The notes under the pieces: generated by a model
Database searches by the model: none
Seen by the model: the letters and a program-made list of their open reading frames with translations, nothing else
What the model was told of the DNA's origin: nothing
Position numbers and translations under genes: made by a program
Shown here: positions 1 through 8,000 of the stretch, piece by piece
Position numbering within the stretch: the first letter of the stretch is position 1
How the letters are laid out: each line of letters starts with the position of its first letter
DNA from: Pannonibacter phragmitetus_B
GTDB taxonomy: Bacteria; Pseudomonadota; Alphaproteobacteria; Rhizobiales; Stappiaceae
Direction of reading: 5' to 3'
Assembly: GCF_050510895.1 (NCBI RefSeq)
Contig: NZ_JBNINT010000001.1
Coordinates: 3,658,001 to 3,722,000 of the forward strand
Length of the DNA stretch: 64,000 bases

Positions 1-63
1 CCGGCGATGTATCGACGCCTGTCCTGAGGGGCGGGTATGACTCTTTTGCAAGGTACTATCATC

Positions 64-270
64 ATGAAAACTGGAACCGTAAAGTTCTTCAACACCCAGA
101 AGGGCTTCGGCTTCATCCAGCCGGATAACGGCGAGCGCGATGTGTTCGTTCACATCAGTGCCGTCGAGCGTTCTGGCATCGGCCACCTCAATGAAGGTCA
201 GAAGGTCAGCTTCGAGCTGGAAACCGACCGTCAGGGCCGCAGCGCCGCTGCCAACCTGCAGATCGCCTGA
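64..270 (+). CDS. CspA-family cold-shock protein
   Basis: A 68-residue single-domain cold-shock protein, the normal family length. The RNA-binding motifs are visible: RNP1 KGFGFI at residues 13-18 and RNP2 DVFVHI at 26-31. The family binds single-stranded RNA and DNA in the cytoplasm, melts RNA secondary structure and acts as a chaperone or antiterminator. I chose the ATG at 64, after AAGG at 50-53, over an in-frame ATG at 37 because it gives the standard N-terminus (MKTGTVKFF). The gene stands alone and is followed by a strong terminator. Which csp paralogue it is cannot be told from sequence. Confidence 0.95.
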   Translation: MKTGTVKFFNTQKGFGFIQPDNGERDVFVHISAVERSGIGHLNEGQKVSFELETDRQGRSAAANLQIA

Positions 271-347
271 TTTCAGGCGGAAGCAACCCCTGCGCCAGCC
301 CGAAAGGGCACGGCAGCAGACCCGCTTCCTCTGCAAGTGACAAGGAC

Positions 348-372
348 CGGGCACCCATGGGGTGCCCGTTTC
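348..372 (+). terminator. Rho-independent terminator after the csp gene
   Basis: Perfect 9-bp GC-rich stem, CGGGCACCC (348-356) with GGGTGCCCG (360-368), a 3-nt loop, then TTTCT. It lies about 80 bp after the csp stop codon. The T-tract is short, so some read-through is possible. Confidence 0.75.
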
Positions 373-563
373 TGCATTCAGCATGGTGCAAGCCTGCATC
401 TGCGGCGTTTCTTTTGGCAAGCAGCTGTGCCCGAAAGGGTACTGTCCGGGCCAAGGAAACCTTCACCGCAGTTCAGAAGACAGCGCGGAACGTCATGTAT
501 CGGGACCGGAAAAGCCGGTCAGAACTGGCGCGCCGCAAAGAAAGTTCGGGCTCGCAGCATTTT

Positions 564-583
564 TTGCACCCAAGGGGGTGCAA
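564..583. other. Inverted repeat in the csp-rpsU spacer
   Basis: Perfect 8-bp dyad TTGCACCC/GGGTGCAA around a 4-nt AAGG spacer, preceded by a T-run at 561-565. It lies about 110 bp before the rpsU start, so it could be a minus-strand terminator, a structured leader element or an operator. The remainder of the 271-692 spacer shows no convincing gene. Confidence 0.4.
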
Positions 584-692
584 TTTGCGTGGAACCTGTT
601 AGGTTGCGCCACTTCTCGTGCCATATGGCTTTAGGTCTAACCCCTGCTGCCCTCACATGAGTGCTGCGGCGCAGGCAACGTCAGGATTTACC

Positions 693-938
693 TTGCAGGT
701 ACTCGTTCGCGACAACAACATCGAGCAGGCGCTCCGCGTCCTGAAGAAGAAGCTGCAGCGCGAGGGCGTGCTGCGTGAGATGAAGGCGCGCCGCTCCTTC
801 GAAAAGCCGTCCGAAAAGCGCGTCCGTGAAAAGGCCGAAGCTGTTCGCCGCGCCCGCAAGGCTGCGCGCAAGCTGGCTCAGCGCGAAGGCCTGATCGCAG
901 GTCCGAAGCGCAAGGCCGCCGCAGGTCCGCGCCGCTAA
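693..938 (+). CDS. rpsU: 30S ribosomal protein S21
   Basis: Small basic ribosomal protein that joins the 30S platform late and supports translation initiation. The S21 core begins with QVLVRDNN, continues through LKKKLQREG and the basic KPSEKRVREKAEA helix, and ends in a lysine/arginine-rich tail. The product is 81 residues from a TTG start at 693. I prefer this start because AGGA at 683-686 is correctly spaced and homologues begin exactly at this residue. The in-frame ATG at 657 has no Shine-Dalgarno sequence and would add 12 atypical residues. A terminator follows. Confidence 0.92.
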   Translation: MQVLVRDNNIEQALRVLKKKLQREGVLREMKARRSFEKPSEKRVREKAEAVRRARKAARKLAQREGLIAGPKRKAAAGPRR

Positions 939-992
939 TTGCCGATCTGCCGGATGGAAACATCTGGCAGGGCATCTCCGGACAACCGGATG

Positions 993-1044
993 AAAAGACC
1001 CCTGACTGACACGGGATACTCCTGTTGCCAGCGGGGTTTTTCTT
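993..1044 (+). terminator. Terminator after rpsU
   Basis: AAAAGACCCC (993-1002) pairs with GGGGTTTTTC (1033-1042), and the T-rich tail reaches TTTCTTT. The loop is long (about 30 nt). It starts about 55 bp after the rpsU stop. Confidence 0.6.
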
Positions 1045-1128
1045 TGAGCGTCACGCTCTTTGCCCCTCCCGCCAATCCGTTAACGCAACGTTAATGCGCA
1101 GGCCTCAGGCTCATGGCAGGAGGACGTG

Positions 1129-1560
1129 ATGTTCAACGCTGGCCTTGCCACCCTGGCACTCGTGACCGGTCTATTCATCCTGCCGATTGTGCCCGCCACA
1201 GCACAGGAACAGCGCAGCTATTGCCCGATTCCCGAACATGGAACCTGGGTCGCACGTAAAGCCAAGCCCCGGGAACTGACGCAGATCGATGTCACCAGCC
1301 GCTGCGAAGACGAGCGCGTCATCATCCGCGCACGTGCCTTCACGTCCTGCATCCCCCGCGACTGCAAATGGGGCTGGACCGATGCCTTTTACAGGGCAGA
1401 TGGCAGCCTGAGAGTTGAACTCAAGGGTTTCTATGGCGTGCGCATCATCGATATGCGCCTGTTCGGCGACCAGCGGATGGAAGCAACCGTAGTTGCCGAC
1501 CCTCATGATCCGCGTCTCGTGGAGACAGTCACCACCCATATACTGACACGCAGCAGATAG
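1129..1560 (+). CDS. Hypothetical secreted protein
   Basis: I do not recognise the family. The 143-residue product starts with a hydrophobic signal peptide and a likely signal peptidase I site near ATA-QEQ (about residue 26), so it should be periplasmic or exported. The mature part has several cysteines (in SYCPI, SRCED, TSCIPRDCKW) that could form disulphides. A strong AGGAGGA at 1118-1124 sits just upstream. GTG at 1126 directly precedes ATG at 1129, and the ATG has the better spacing. It is flanked by rpsU and a MerR regulator with no clear operon link. Confidence 0.75.
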   Translation: MFNAGLATLALVTGLFILPIVPATAQEQRSYCPIPEHGTWVARKAKPRELTQIDVTSRCEDERVIIRARAFTSCIPRDCKWGWTDAFYRADGSLRVELKGFYGVRIIDMRLFGDQRMEATVVADPHDPRLVETVTTHILTRSR

Positions 1561-1593
1561 GCACCCTGCCGCCACCCGGAAGCAGTCAGCCTC

Positions 1594-1622
1594 TTGCGAA
1601 GACTCCAGGGCCTTCCTAGACT
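1594..1622 (+). promoter_or_regulatory. Possible promoter for the MerR gene
   Basis: TTGCGA (1594-1599) and TAGACT (1617-1622) are separated by 17 bp, and the MerR start lies about 30 bp downstream. I see no convincing long MerR-type dyad, so regulation by MerR itself is unproven. Confidence 0.35.
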
Positions 1623-1654
1623 TCTCCTTGCGAGTGCAAGACGGGAGAGTGGCG

Positions 1655-2073
1655 ATGGACTTTTCGATTGGCGATCTGGCACGGCTGAGCGGCGTCAAGG
1701 TACCGACGATCCGTTACTATGAGCAGGCTGGCCTGCTGCCGCAGCCTCTGCGCACGGAAGGCAACCAGCGCCGCTTTGGCCAGCCGGATCTGGAGAGACT
1801 GCAGTTCATCCGTCATGCCCGGGATCTTGGCCTGCCGATGGAGGCCATCCGCGATCTGCTGGAGCTGAGCGCCCATCCCGAGGCCCCTGCAACCGGGCCG
1901 ACGAAATCGCCGCGACCCAGCTCAAGGCGGTGCAGGACAAGATTGCCCGCCTCAAGCGGCTGGAATCCGAACTCAAGCGCATCGTCGCCGCCTGCGCACA
2001 TGACCATGTGGTGGCCGACTGTCAGGTGCTGCGCGCACTCGGCAATCACGCCCTTTGCGCAGGCGACCACTGA
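1655..2073 (+). CDS. MerR-family metal-responsive regulator (frameshifted)
   Basis: The N-terminal winged helix (MDFSIGDLARLSGV, then TIRYYEQAGLLP) is typical of MerR activators. The reading frame breaks at the C4 run 1884-1887. Restoring one C gives 139 residues with the family dimer helix and a tail ending at TGA 2071. In the corrected protein Cys79, Cys114 and Cys123 have exactly the 35- and 9-residue spacing of the metal-binding cysteines of MerR/PbrR/CadR regulators. The ligand is therefore probably Hg, Pb, Cd or Zn. Start ATG follows GGGAGAG. No metal efflux gene is adjacent, so the target is unknown. Confidence 0.8.
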
Positions 2074-2196
2074 TCAGAAGAAGCACAGAACGCGAAGCTC
2101 AACCATTACGATATAGGAAGTTGCACTTCTTTTAGGCAAGAGCCGGTCCAAGCTGGAAAAGTCATCGACAGCACCAGGAACTTCATCTAGCACTCG

Positions 2197-2212
2197 GATT
2201 AATCGATTAATC
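2197..2212. promoter_or_regulatory. LacI-type operator (perfect 16-bp palindrome)
   Basis: GATTAATCGATTAATC is a perfect palindrome with the central CG dinucleotide typical of LacI/PurR-family operators. It ends 13 bp before the lacI start, a position suited to autorepression and to control of the whole downstream purine operon. Confidence 0.75.
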
Positions 2213-2225
2213 AGGTGCCCGCAGG

Positions 2226-3298
2226 ATGAACGCCCCCGGTCACGGCCAAACCTCACCCAGATTGCTGCGCTGCTGGATGTTTCCGCCGCGACGGTGTCGA
2301 ATGCGCTGTCCGGCAAGGGACGTGTTTCGACTGAGCTGGCTGAGCGGATCCGGGCAAAGGCGGCCGAACTCGGCTATATGCCCAGCCAGGCGGGACGGGC
2401 GCTGCGCACGGGCCGGTCGCAGGTTCTGGGCCTCGTGCTGCCGGACATTGCCAATCCTCTGTTTCCACAGATCGCACAGGCCATCGAACATGCGGCGGCG
2501 GCCGCCGGTTACGGTGTGCTCATCGCGGACTCGCGGGGCGATGCAGCCATGCAGACGCAGGCAATCTCCCGCCTTCAGGACCGGGGTGTGGACGGCATCG
2601 TCATCGTTCCGCGCCGGGGAACGCGGATTATCAGCACCGGTAGCCCGGTCGCGGTAATCGATAGCCCCTCCACACCGGGCAACACGGTTTCAGCCGACCA
2701 CTGGCAGGGCGGAGCGCTGGCCGGCGCCCATCTTTCGGCCCTTGGCCACCGGGATGTGGTGATCATCGGCACTAACCCTGCCTCCAACGTGCAGAACGAC
2801 CGGATGGGTGGCATCCGTGCAGCCCTTGGCAAGGCCTGCCGGGTAGAGGTGCTCTGGATCGAGCCACATGAAGCCTTGCATGGAACGGGAGCGAGCCTTG
2901 GGCTCGCGGCCCGTGTGGCGGAAGGCTTCACCGCATTTGCGGCCCTCTCCGATCTTCAGGCCCTGCGCGCCCTCACCGAACTGCAGCAGGCAGGCCTGCG
3001 CGTGCCGCAGGATGCCAGCCTCACGGGCTTTGACGATCTCATCTGGTCCTCCGCCATCACGCCGGCCATCACCAGCGTGCGGATGGACATGCCAGCCATT
3101 GCGGAAGAAGCGATTCAGGCCCTCCTCCGCCTCATCGAAAGCCAGGACACGGGGACAGCTCCACGCGACCCGGGCATTGCCCGCGCCAGCCGCCCCAGCG
3201 TGCCCATGAGCCTGGTGGTCCGCCAGACCTGCGGCCCATCCCCCGCATACATGCAGAACAATGACAGACACCAGCAGGAGACAGCCAATGACCGTTAA
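2226..3298 (+). CDS. LacI-family transcriptional repressor of the purine operon (frameshifted near the start)
   Basis: The N-terminal helix-turn-helix (LTQIAALLDVSAATVSNALSG, in two short stretches) and hinge (RVSTELAERIRAKAAELGY) are followed by a periplasmic-binding-protein-like effector domain (about residues 80-350). The ATG at 2226 is out of frame with the body. Adding one C to the C5 run at 2233-2237 joins them and gives about 357 residues. The stop overlaps the next gene by 11 bp, so translation is probably coupled. The effector is not known; from context it is likely a purine or nucleoside. The protein should bind the palindrome just upstream. Confidence 0.85.
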
Positions 3299-4313
3299 AC
3301 TGATGCTCGGCGCGGCAACCGCGCTTGCCCTGACCATGGGCGCAGCCGCTGCCCAGGAGAAGACCCTGACGATCTCCGTCTATGCCTTTGCGCAGGACGA
3401 GTTCAAGGAACTGCTCTACACGCCCTTTGAAGAGAAGTGCGGCTGCAAGCTGGTGGTGGAAACCGGCAACAGCGTCGAGCGCCTGGCCAAGATGGAGGCC
3501 AACAAGGACAATCCGGTGGTGGACATGGCCGTTGTCTCCATGGCCGATGCGCTGGCGGCCTCCCGCAAGGGCCTGACCGACAAGATCGACAGCTCGAAGC
3601 TCTCCAACTTCGACAAGCTCTATGATATCGCCAAGGATCCGAACGGCGACGGCATGAGCGTTGGCTATACCTTCTATGCCACGTCGATCGTCTACCGCAC
3701 CGACAAGATGACGATCCGTTCCTGGGCTGACCTGCTCAAGGATGAATATGTCTCTCACATTGCCTTCCCGAACGTGACCACCAATCAGGGCCCGCCGGCG
3801 CTCTACATGCTGGGCGAGGCGCTCGGCAACAACTCGGCCGACCTGAAGGGCCCGATCGAGGCCGTTGGCGCCAAGAAGGACGAGATCGTCACCTTCTATG
3901 TCAAGTCCTCGCAGCTCGTGCAGCTGATGCAGCAGGAAGAGATCTGGGCAGCCCCCATCGGCCGCTTCTCCTGGGCGCCCTTCACCAAGCTCGGCCTGCC
4001 GCTGGCATGGGCAATGCCTGATGAAGGCCAGACCGGTGGCATGAACGTGATGGTGCTGACAAAGGGTTCGAAGAACCAGGATCTCGCGCTGCAGTTCATG
4101 GACTACTGGCTCTCCACCGAGGTGCAGACCAAGCTTGCCGAAAAGCTGGTCGACAGCCCGGCCAACAAGGAAGTGACCGTGTCCCCGGCCATTGCCGACA
4201 ACATCACCTATGGCGAAGAGACGGCAGCCACGCTGAAGCTGATCCCTTCCGAAACCATGCTGGATAACCGCGACGCCTGGCTGGCCGAGTGGAACGCGAA
4301 GGTCGGGCAGTAA
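3288..4313 (+). CDS. ABC transporter substrate-binding protein, PotD/ThiB-type
   Basis: A 341-residue periplasmic protein with a signal peptide cleaved near AAA-QE (residue 24). It resembles the binding proteins of spermidine/putrescine, iron and thiamine importers. The start ATG has CAGGAG seven bases upstream; an upstream in-frame start at 3261 lacks this. It is the first transporter gene after the regulator and is followed by an attenuator-like hairpin, consistent with binding protein being made in excess. The operon's enzymes suggest that the ligand is a nucleoside or modified purine rather than a polyamine, but the fold does not prove this. Confidence 0.85.
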   Translation: MTVKLMLGAATALALTMGAAAAQEKTLTISVYAFAQDEFKELLYTPFEEKCGCKLVVETGNSVERLAKMEANKDNPVVDMAVVSMADALAASRKGLTDKIDSSKLSNFDKLYDIAKDPNGDGMSVGYTFYATSIVYRTDKMTIRSWADLLKDEYVSHIAFPNVTTNQGPPALYMLGEALGNNSADLKGPIEAVGAKKDEIVTFYVKSSQLVQLMQQEEIWAAPIGRFSWAPFTKLGLPLAWAMPDEGQTGGMNVMVLTKGSKNQDLALQFMDYWLSTEVQTKLAEKLVDSPANKEVTVSPAIADNITYGEETAATLKLIPSETMLDNRDAWLAEWNAKVGQ

Positions 4314-4375
4314 GGCCTGCTTTTCAGACAAGCATTGGCAGCTACGCGCTGCCTGATGAATGCCTCCCAAGGCTA

Positions 4376-4422
4376 GGGATGCGGTGAGCGGGCTCCGCTC
4401 TGCCGCCGCATCCCGACTTTTT
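4376..4422 (+). terminator. Intra-operon terminator/attenuator
   Basis: GGGATGCGG (4376-4384) pairs with CCGCATCCC (4406-4414), followed by GACTTTTTG. It lies between the binding protein and the first permease. It probably terminates part of the transcripts so that the binding protein outnumbers the membrane components. Confidence 0.65.
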
Positions 4423-4449
4423 GCCCATCCAGAAGGTAAGGCGGTTCCC

Positions 4450-5277
4450 ATGTTCCAGAACCGGGCGGAAGCTCTGGCGCTTGCGCTGCCTGCGGCGCTG
4501 TTTGCAGCCGTGGTCTTTCTCGTGCCTGTCGTGCTGCTGCTGTCGGAGGGCTTCCGCTCTGCCGAAGGCTGGACGCTGTCGGCCTATACAGATTTCTTTT
4601 CACAGCCGCTGAACCGCGCGGTTTTCTTGCGCACGCTGAAGCTGGGCGCCATGGTCACAGTGGTAGCTGCCGTCATCGGCTATGCCGCAGCCTATGCCAT
4701 TGTCACCCTGCCGCCCGGCTCCAAGGGCCGCGTCACGGGACTGATCGTCCTGCCGCTGATGATTTCGCCGGTGGCGCGCACCTATGCCTGGATCGTCATT
4801 CTGGGGCGCACCGGCATCGTCAATCAGGCGCTGCAAGGCATTGGCCTGACGGATGGCCCCTTGCGCATTCTCTTCACGGAAACCGCCGTCTTCATCGGCC
4901 TGTTGCAGCTGTTCCTGCCCCTGATGATCCTGTCGCTGATCAGCGCGCTCGAAAACCTGCCGCGTGATGCGGTGCCTGCTGCCCGGGTGCTGGGGGCAAA
5001 CTGGTTCCAGGTGTTCTGGAAGGTGATCCTGCCGCTCTCCCGCGAAGGGCTGGTGGTTGGCGGCACGCTGGTCTTCACCGGATCGCTCACCGCCTACATC
5101 ACCCCGGCCATCCTCGGCGGTTCCAAGGTGCTGATGCTGGAAACCCTGCTCTACCAGCAGGTCACGGTGGCAGGCAATTTCGTCGCCGCCAGCGTCATCG
5201 CCCTCATCCTCATCGTCATGAGCTTTGCCGCCAACATCCTGTTGCGCCGCATTGCCACGGCCCGGAGCAAGTCATGA
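4450..5277 (+). CDS. ABC transporter permease (PotB-like)
   Basis: A 275-residue inner-membrane permease with about six hydrophobic helices. The cytoplasmic EAA loop that docks the ATPase is visible around AARVLGANWFQVFWKVILP. I chose the ATG at 4450, after AAGGTAAGG; an upstream in-frame ATG at 4360 would include the attenuator hairpin in the coding region. It ends in a 4-bp ATGA overlap with the second permease, so the two are translationally coupled and form a heterodimeric pore. Confidence 0.88.
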   Translation: MFQNRAEALALALPAALFAAVVFLVPVVLLLSEGFRSAEGWTLSAYTDFFSQPLNRAVFLRTLKLGAMVTVVAAVIGYAAAYAIVTLPPGSKGRVTGLIVLPLMISPVARTYAWIVILGRTGIVNQALQGIGLTDGPLRILFTETAVFIGLLQLFLPLMILSLISALENLPRDAVPAARVLGANWFQVFWKVILPLSREGLVVGGTLVFTGSLTAYITPAILGGSKVLMLETLLYQQVTVAGNFVAASVIALILIVMSFAANILLRRIATARSKS

Positions 5278-6053
5278 GCCAGAGACTGTCCAGCTGGATC
5301 ATCCTGACGCTGGTGCTGACCTTCCTCATCGGTCCGTTCTTCATCATCGTCGCCGCGTCCTTTTCTGCCGGCGAAACGCTGGCTTTCCCGCCGCAGGGCT
5401 TTTCCCTCCGCTGGATTGCCAAGGTCTTCACGGTGGAGAGCTTCCAGCAAAGCTTCATCACCTCGATGATCCTTGCCATCGGCGGCACCCTGTGCGCGCT
5501 GGTGCTGGGCGTGCCTGCGGCCTACGCCATGTCACGTTACCGGCTACCGGGGGCAGAGACTGTGCGCTTCATGGTGTCGATGCCCATCATTGTGCCGGGC
5601 ATCATCGTTGGCCTGGCGCTGCTGCGCTATTTCGTGCTGCCGGTTGGCCTGTCGATCAGTCTTGCGCTGTTCGTGGCCCATACGGCGCTGGTGCTGCCCT
5701 ATGCGGTGCGGGTGGTTTCCGCCAGCCTTGCCAACCTGCGCTCCGATATGGAGGAAGCGGCCGTGCTTCTGGGCTCCTCGCGGCTCGGTGCCTTCTTCCG
5801 GGTGGTGCTGCCCAACATTCGCGGCGGCATTCTCTCCGCCTTCATCCTCGGCTTCGTGACGAGCTTCAATCAGGTGCCGGTGTCACTGTTCCTTTCCGGC
5901 CCGGGTGTGCGCACGCTGCCCATCGACATGCTGGGCTATATGGAAATCGTCTTCGATCCCTCCATCGCCGCCCTGTCCTCGCTGCTCGCCTTCCTGTCCA
6001 TCGGCATCGTCTTTGCCGCCGAACGTTTTCTGGGGTTCTCACGCTATGTCTGA
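5274..6053 (+). CDS. ABC transporter permease (PotC-like)
   Basis: A 259-residue inner-membrane protein, partner of the preceding permease. It has about six membrane helices and an EAA loop (MEEAAVLLGSSRLGAFFRVV). The start overlaps the previous stop (ATGA), and the end overlaps the ATPase start by 8 bp. Length and topology match the second permease of spermidine/thiamine-type importers. Confidence 0.88.
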   Translation: MSQRLSSWIILTLVLTFLIGPFFIIVAASFSAGETLAFPPQGFSLRWIAKVFTVESFQQSFITSMILAIGGTLCALVLGVPAAYAMSRYRLPGAETVRFMVSMPIIVPGIIVGLALLRYFVLPVGLSISLALFVAHTALVLPYAVRVVSASLANLRSDMEEAAVLLGSSRLGAFFRVVLPNIRGGILSAFILGFVTSFNQVPVSLFLSGPGVRTLPIDMLGYMEIVFDPSIAALSSLLAFLSIGIVFAAERFLGFSRYV

Positions 6054-7071
6054 CGCCACCTATCTGACCCTGGACAAGCTGTCGCTCGCTTATGGCAAGA
6101 CCACGGCAGTGAAGGATCTCGACCTCACCATCCGGCGCGGCGAGCTGCTGGCCCTGCTCGGCCCCTCCGGCTGCGGCAAGACGACGACCATGCGCGCCAT
6201 CGCCGGGCTGATGCCGGTGCAATCGGGCCGCATCGTGCTGGATGGCCGCGATATCACCCGCGTGGGCGCCAACAAGCGCGAGATCGGCCTCGTCTTCCAG
6301 TCCTATGCCCTGTTCCCGCATCTGACCGTGTTCGAGAATGTCGCCTTCGGCCTGCGGCTGAAGGGCATCAGCGGCGAGACGCTGAAGCAGACGGTGGAAG
6401 CCGGGCTGAAGACGGTGGGCCTCTCCGCCTTTGCCGCCCGCAAGACGCCGGAGCTTTCCGGCGGTCAGCAGCAGCGTGTGGCGCTGGCCCGCTCGCTGGT
6501 GATGCAACCCAAGCTCCTGATGCTGGACGAGCCTCTGTCCAATCTGGATGCCCGCCTGCGCCTTGAAATGCGCACCGAGCTGCAACGCGTGCAGAAGGAA
6601 AGCGGCGTGACGATGATCTTCGTCACCCACGATCAGGTGGAAGCCCTTGCTCTGGCTGACCGCATCGTCGTCATGCGCAACGGCGCAATTGAGCAGATTG
6701 GCACACCGGAGGAGATCTACAATCACCCCGCCTCCAGTTTCGTCGCCGACTTCGTCGGCTTTGAAAACATCGCCCGGATCGACGGCAACAGGCTCGTGAC
6801 GGACGCGGGTGCGCTGGAGGTGTCCGGCCCGCTGCCGCAAGCGGCCGGCCTTGCCTGGCGGCCCCGCGCCATCCAGCTTGAAACAGGGCCGCACAAGGGC
6901 ATCGTGCGGGGCGTATCCTTCGCAGGCAGCACCCGCGAATATGTGCTGGAAACGCCGCTGGGGCTGGTAAAAGCCGAAACGGATGCAGCCCTTCCCGCCC
7001 ATGCGCTGGGGGCAAGCCTTTCCTTCGACATGCCGGTTTCCGGTGCGGCGGAACTCAACAGGTTCGGATAG
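6046..7071 (+). CDS. ABC transporter ATP-binding protein (PotA-like)
   Basis: A 341-residue ATPase that powers the importer at the cytoplasmic face. Visible motifs are Walker A GPSGCGKTT, Q-loop FQSYALFPH, signature LSGGQQQR, Walker B LLMLDEPLSNLD and the H-loop VTHDQ. A C-terminal TOBE-like regulatory region follows (about residues 240-341). The start ATG lies inside the end of the permease gene (8-bp overlap). The nucleoside hydrolase follows 3 bp after the stop, tying transport to nucleoside breakdown. Confidence 0.92.
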   Translation: MSDATYLTLDKLSLAYGKTTAVKDLDLTIRRGELLALLGPSGCGKTTTMRAIAGLMPVQSGRIVLDGRDITRVGANKREIGLVFQSYALFPHLTVFENVAFGLRLKGISGETLKQTVEAGLKTVGLSAFAARKTPELSGGQQQRVALARSLVMQPKLLMLDEPLSNLDARLRLEMRTELQRVQKESGVTMIFVTHDQVEALALADRIVVMRNGAIEQIGTPEEIYNHPASSFVADFVGFENIARIDGNRLVTDAGALEVSGPLPQAAGLAWRPRAIQLETGPHKGIVRGVSFAGSTREYVLETPLGLVKAETDAALPAHALGASLSFDMPVSGAAELNRFG

Positions 7072-7074
7072 ACC

Positions 7075-8000
7075 ATGGGTGTGTGGATCGACACGGATAT
7101 GGGCTTTGACGACATCGCGGCCATTGTGACCGTGATGGACGCAGGGCTTGAGGTAGACGGCATTTCGCTCGTCTTCGGCAACACGCCGCTTGATCAGGTG
7201 CGCCGCAACGCTGCGGGTGCTGCCACCGCCTTCGGCTGGCGCGTGCCCTTGCACAGCGGCCTTGGCCGGCCCGTGATGGGGCATATGGAGACGGCAGAGG
7301 CCATTCTCGGGTCGACCGGCATTCCGACGATTGGCCTCACCGTGCCGCAGGATCAGCCGCAGCCGGAAGGCGATGCCTTTGCCGCGCTCTGTGACTGGCT
7401 GGAGAACGCCCCTGCCCCCGCCGCATTCTGGCACTGGGGCCGCTGACCAACCTTGCCGCGCTGGCGCTCGCCCGCCCCGCCCTTGCTGCGCGCATTGACG
7501 AGCTGGTGTGGATGGGCGGCGGGCTGACGAAAGGCAACCACACCGCCTCTGCCGAATTCAACGCCTATGCCGATCCGGAAGCAGTTGCCATCGTGCTGGC
7601 GCAGGGCCTGCCGCTGAAAATGGTGGACCTTGATTTCTGCCGCCAGATCCTCGCAAGCCCAGCGGACGCCGCCCCGGTGCGGGCGGCAGGCGGGCGCAAT
7701 GCGGCGCTTCTGGCGGACATGCTGGAAGGCTTCATCGCCATCGCCACCAGCCGGGGACGGCCCGCCATGGCGCTCTATGATCCGGCAGCCGCAGCCATCT
7801 TTGCCCGGCCGGAACTGGCCGCCTTCACCCCTGCCCATATCGCCATGGAAACCGCCGGTCAGCACACACGCGGGCGCACCGTGGTGGAAACCCGTGCCAC
7901 ACATGCCCGCTTCAACGCCGCATATGCCTCGGCCTGCGATGTGGACGCCGTGCGCGGCATGATCCTTGGCGCCCTGACGCGGGAGGCGGCTCGCCCATGA
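7075..8000 (+). CDS. Nucleoside hydrolase, IunH/RihA family (frameshifted)
   Basis: Hydrolyses the N-glycosidic bond of nucleosides to free base and ribose in the cytoplasm. The N-terminal calcium-binding signature reads DTDMGFDD (usual form DTDxGxDD). The C-terminal half keeps the GPLTNLA and MGGG segments of the family. The frame is lost near 7428 (ATTCTGGCACTG). One added C gives AFLALGPLTNLA and a 308-residue protein, the family length. It overlaps the adenine deaminase by 4 bp (ATGA). In this operon it probably releases purine bases from imported nucleosides. Confidence 0.82.

Noticed and set aside
5866..7434. 522-codon minus-strand ORF opposite the ABC ATPase
   Set aside because: It covers parts of three well-supported plus-strand genes and looks like codon-bias shadow.
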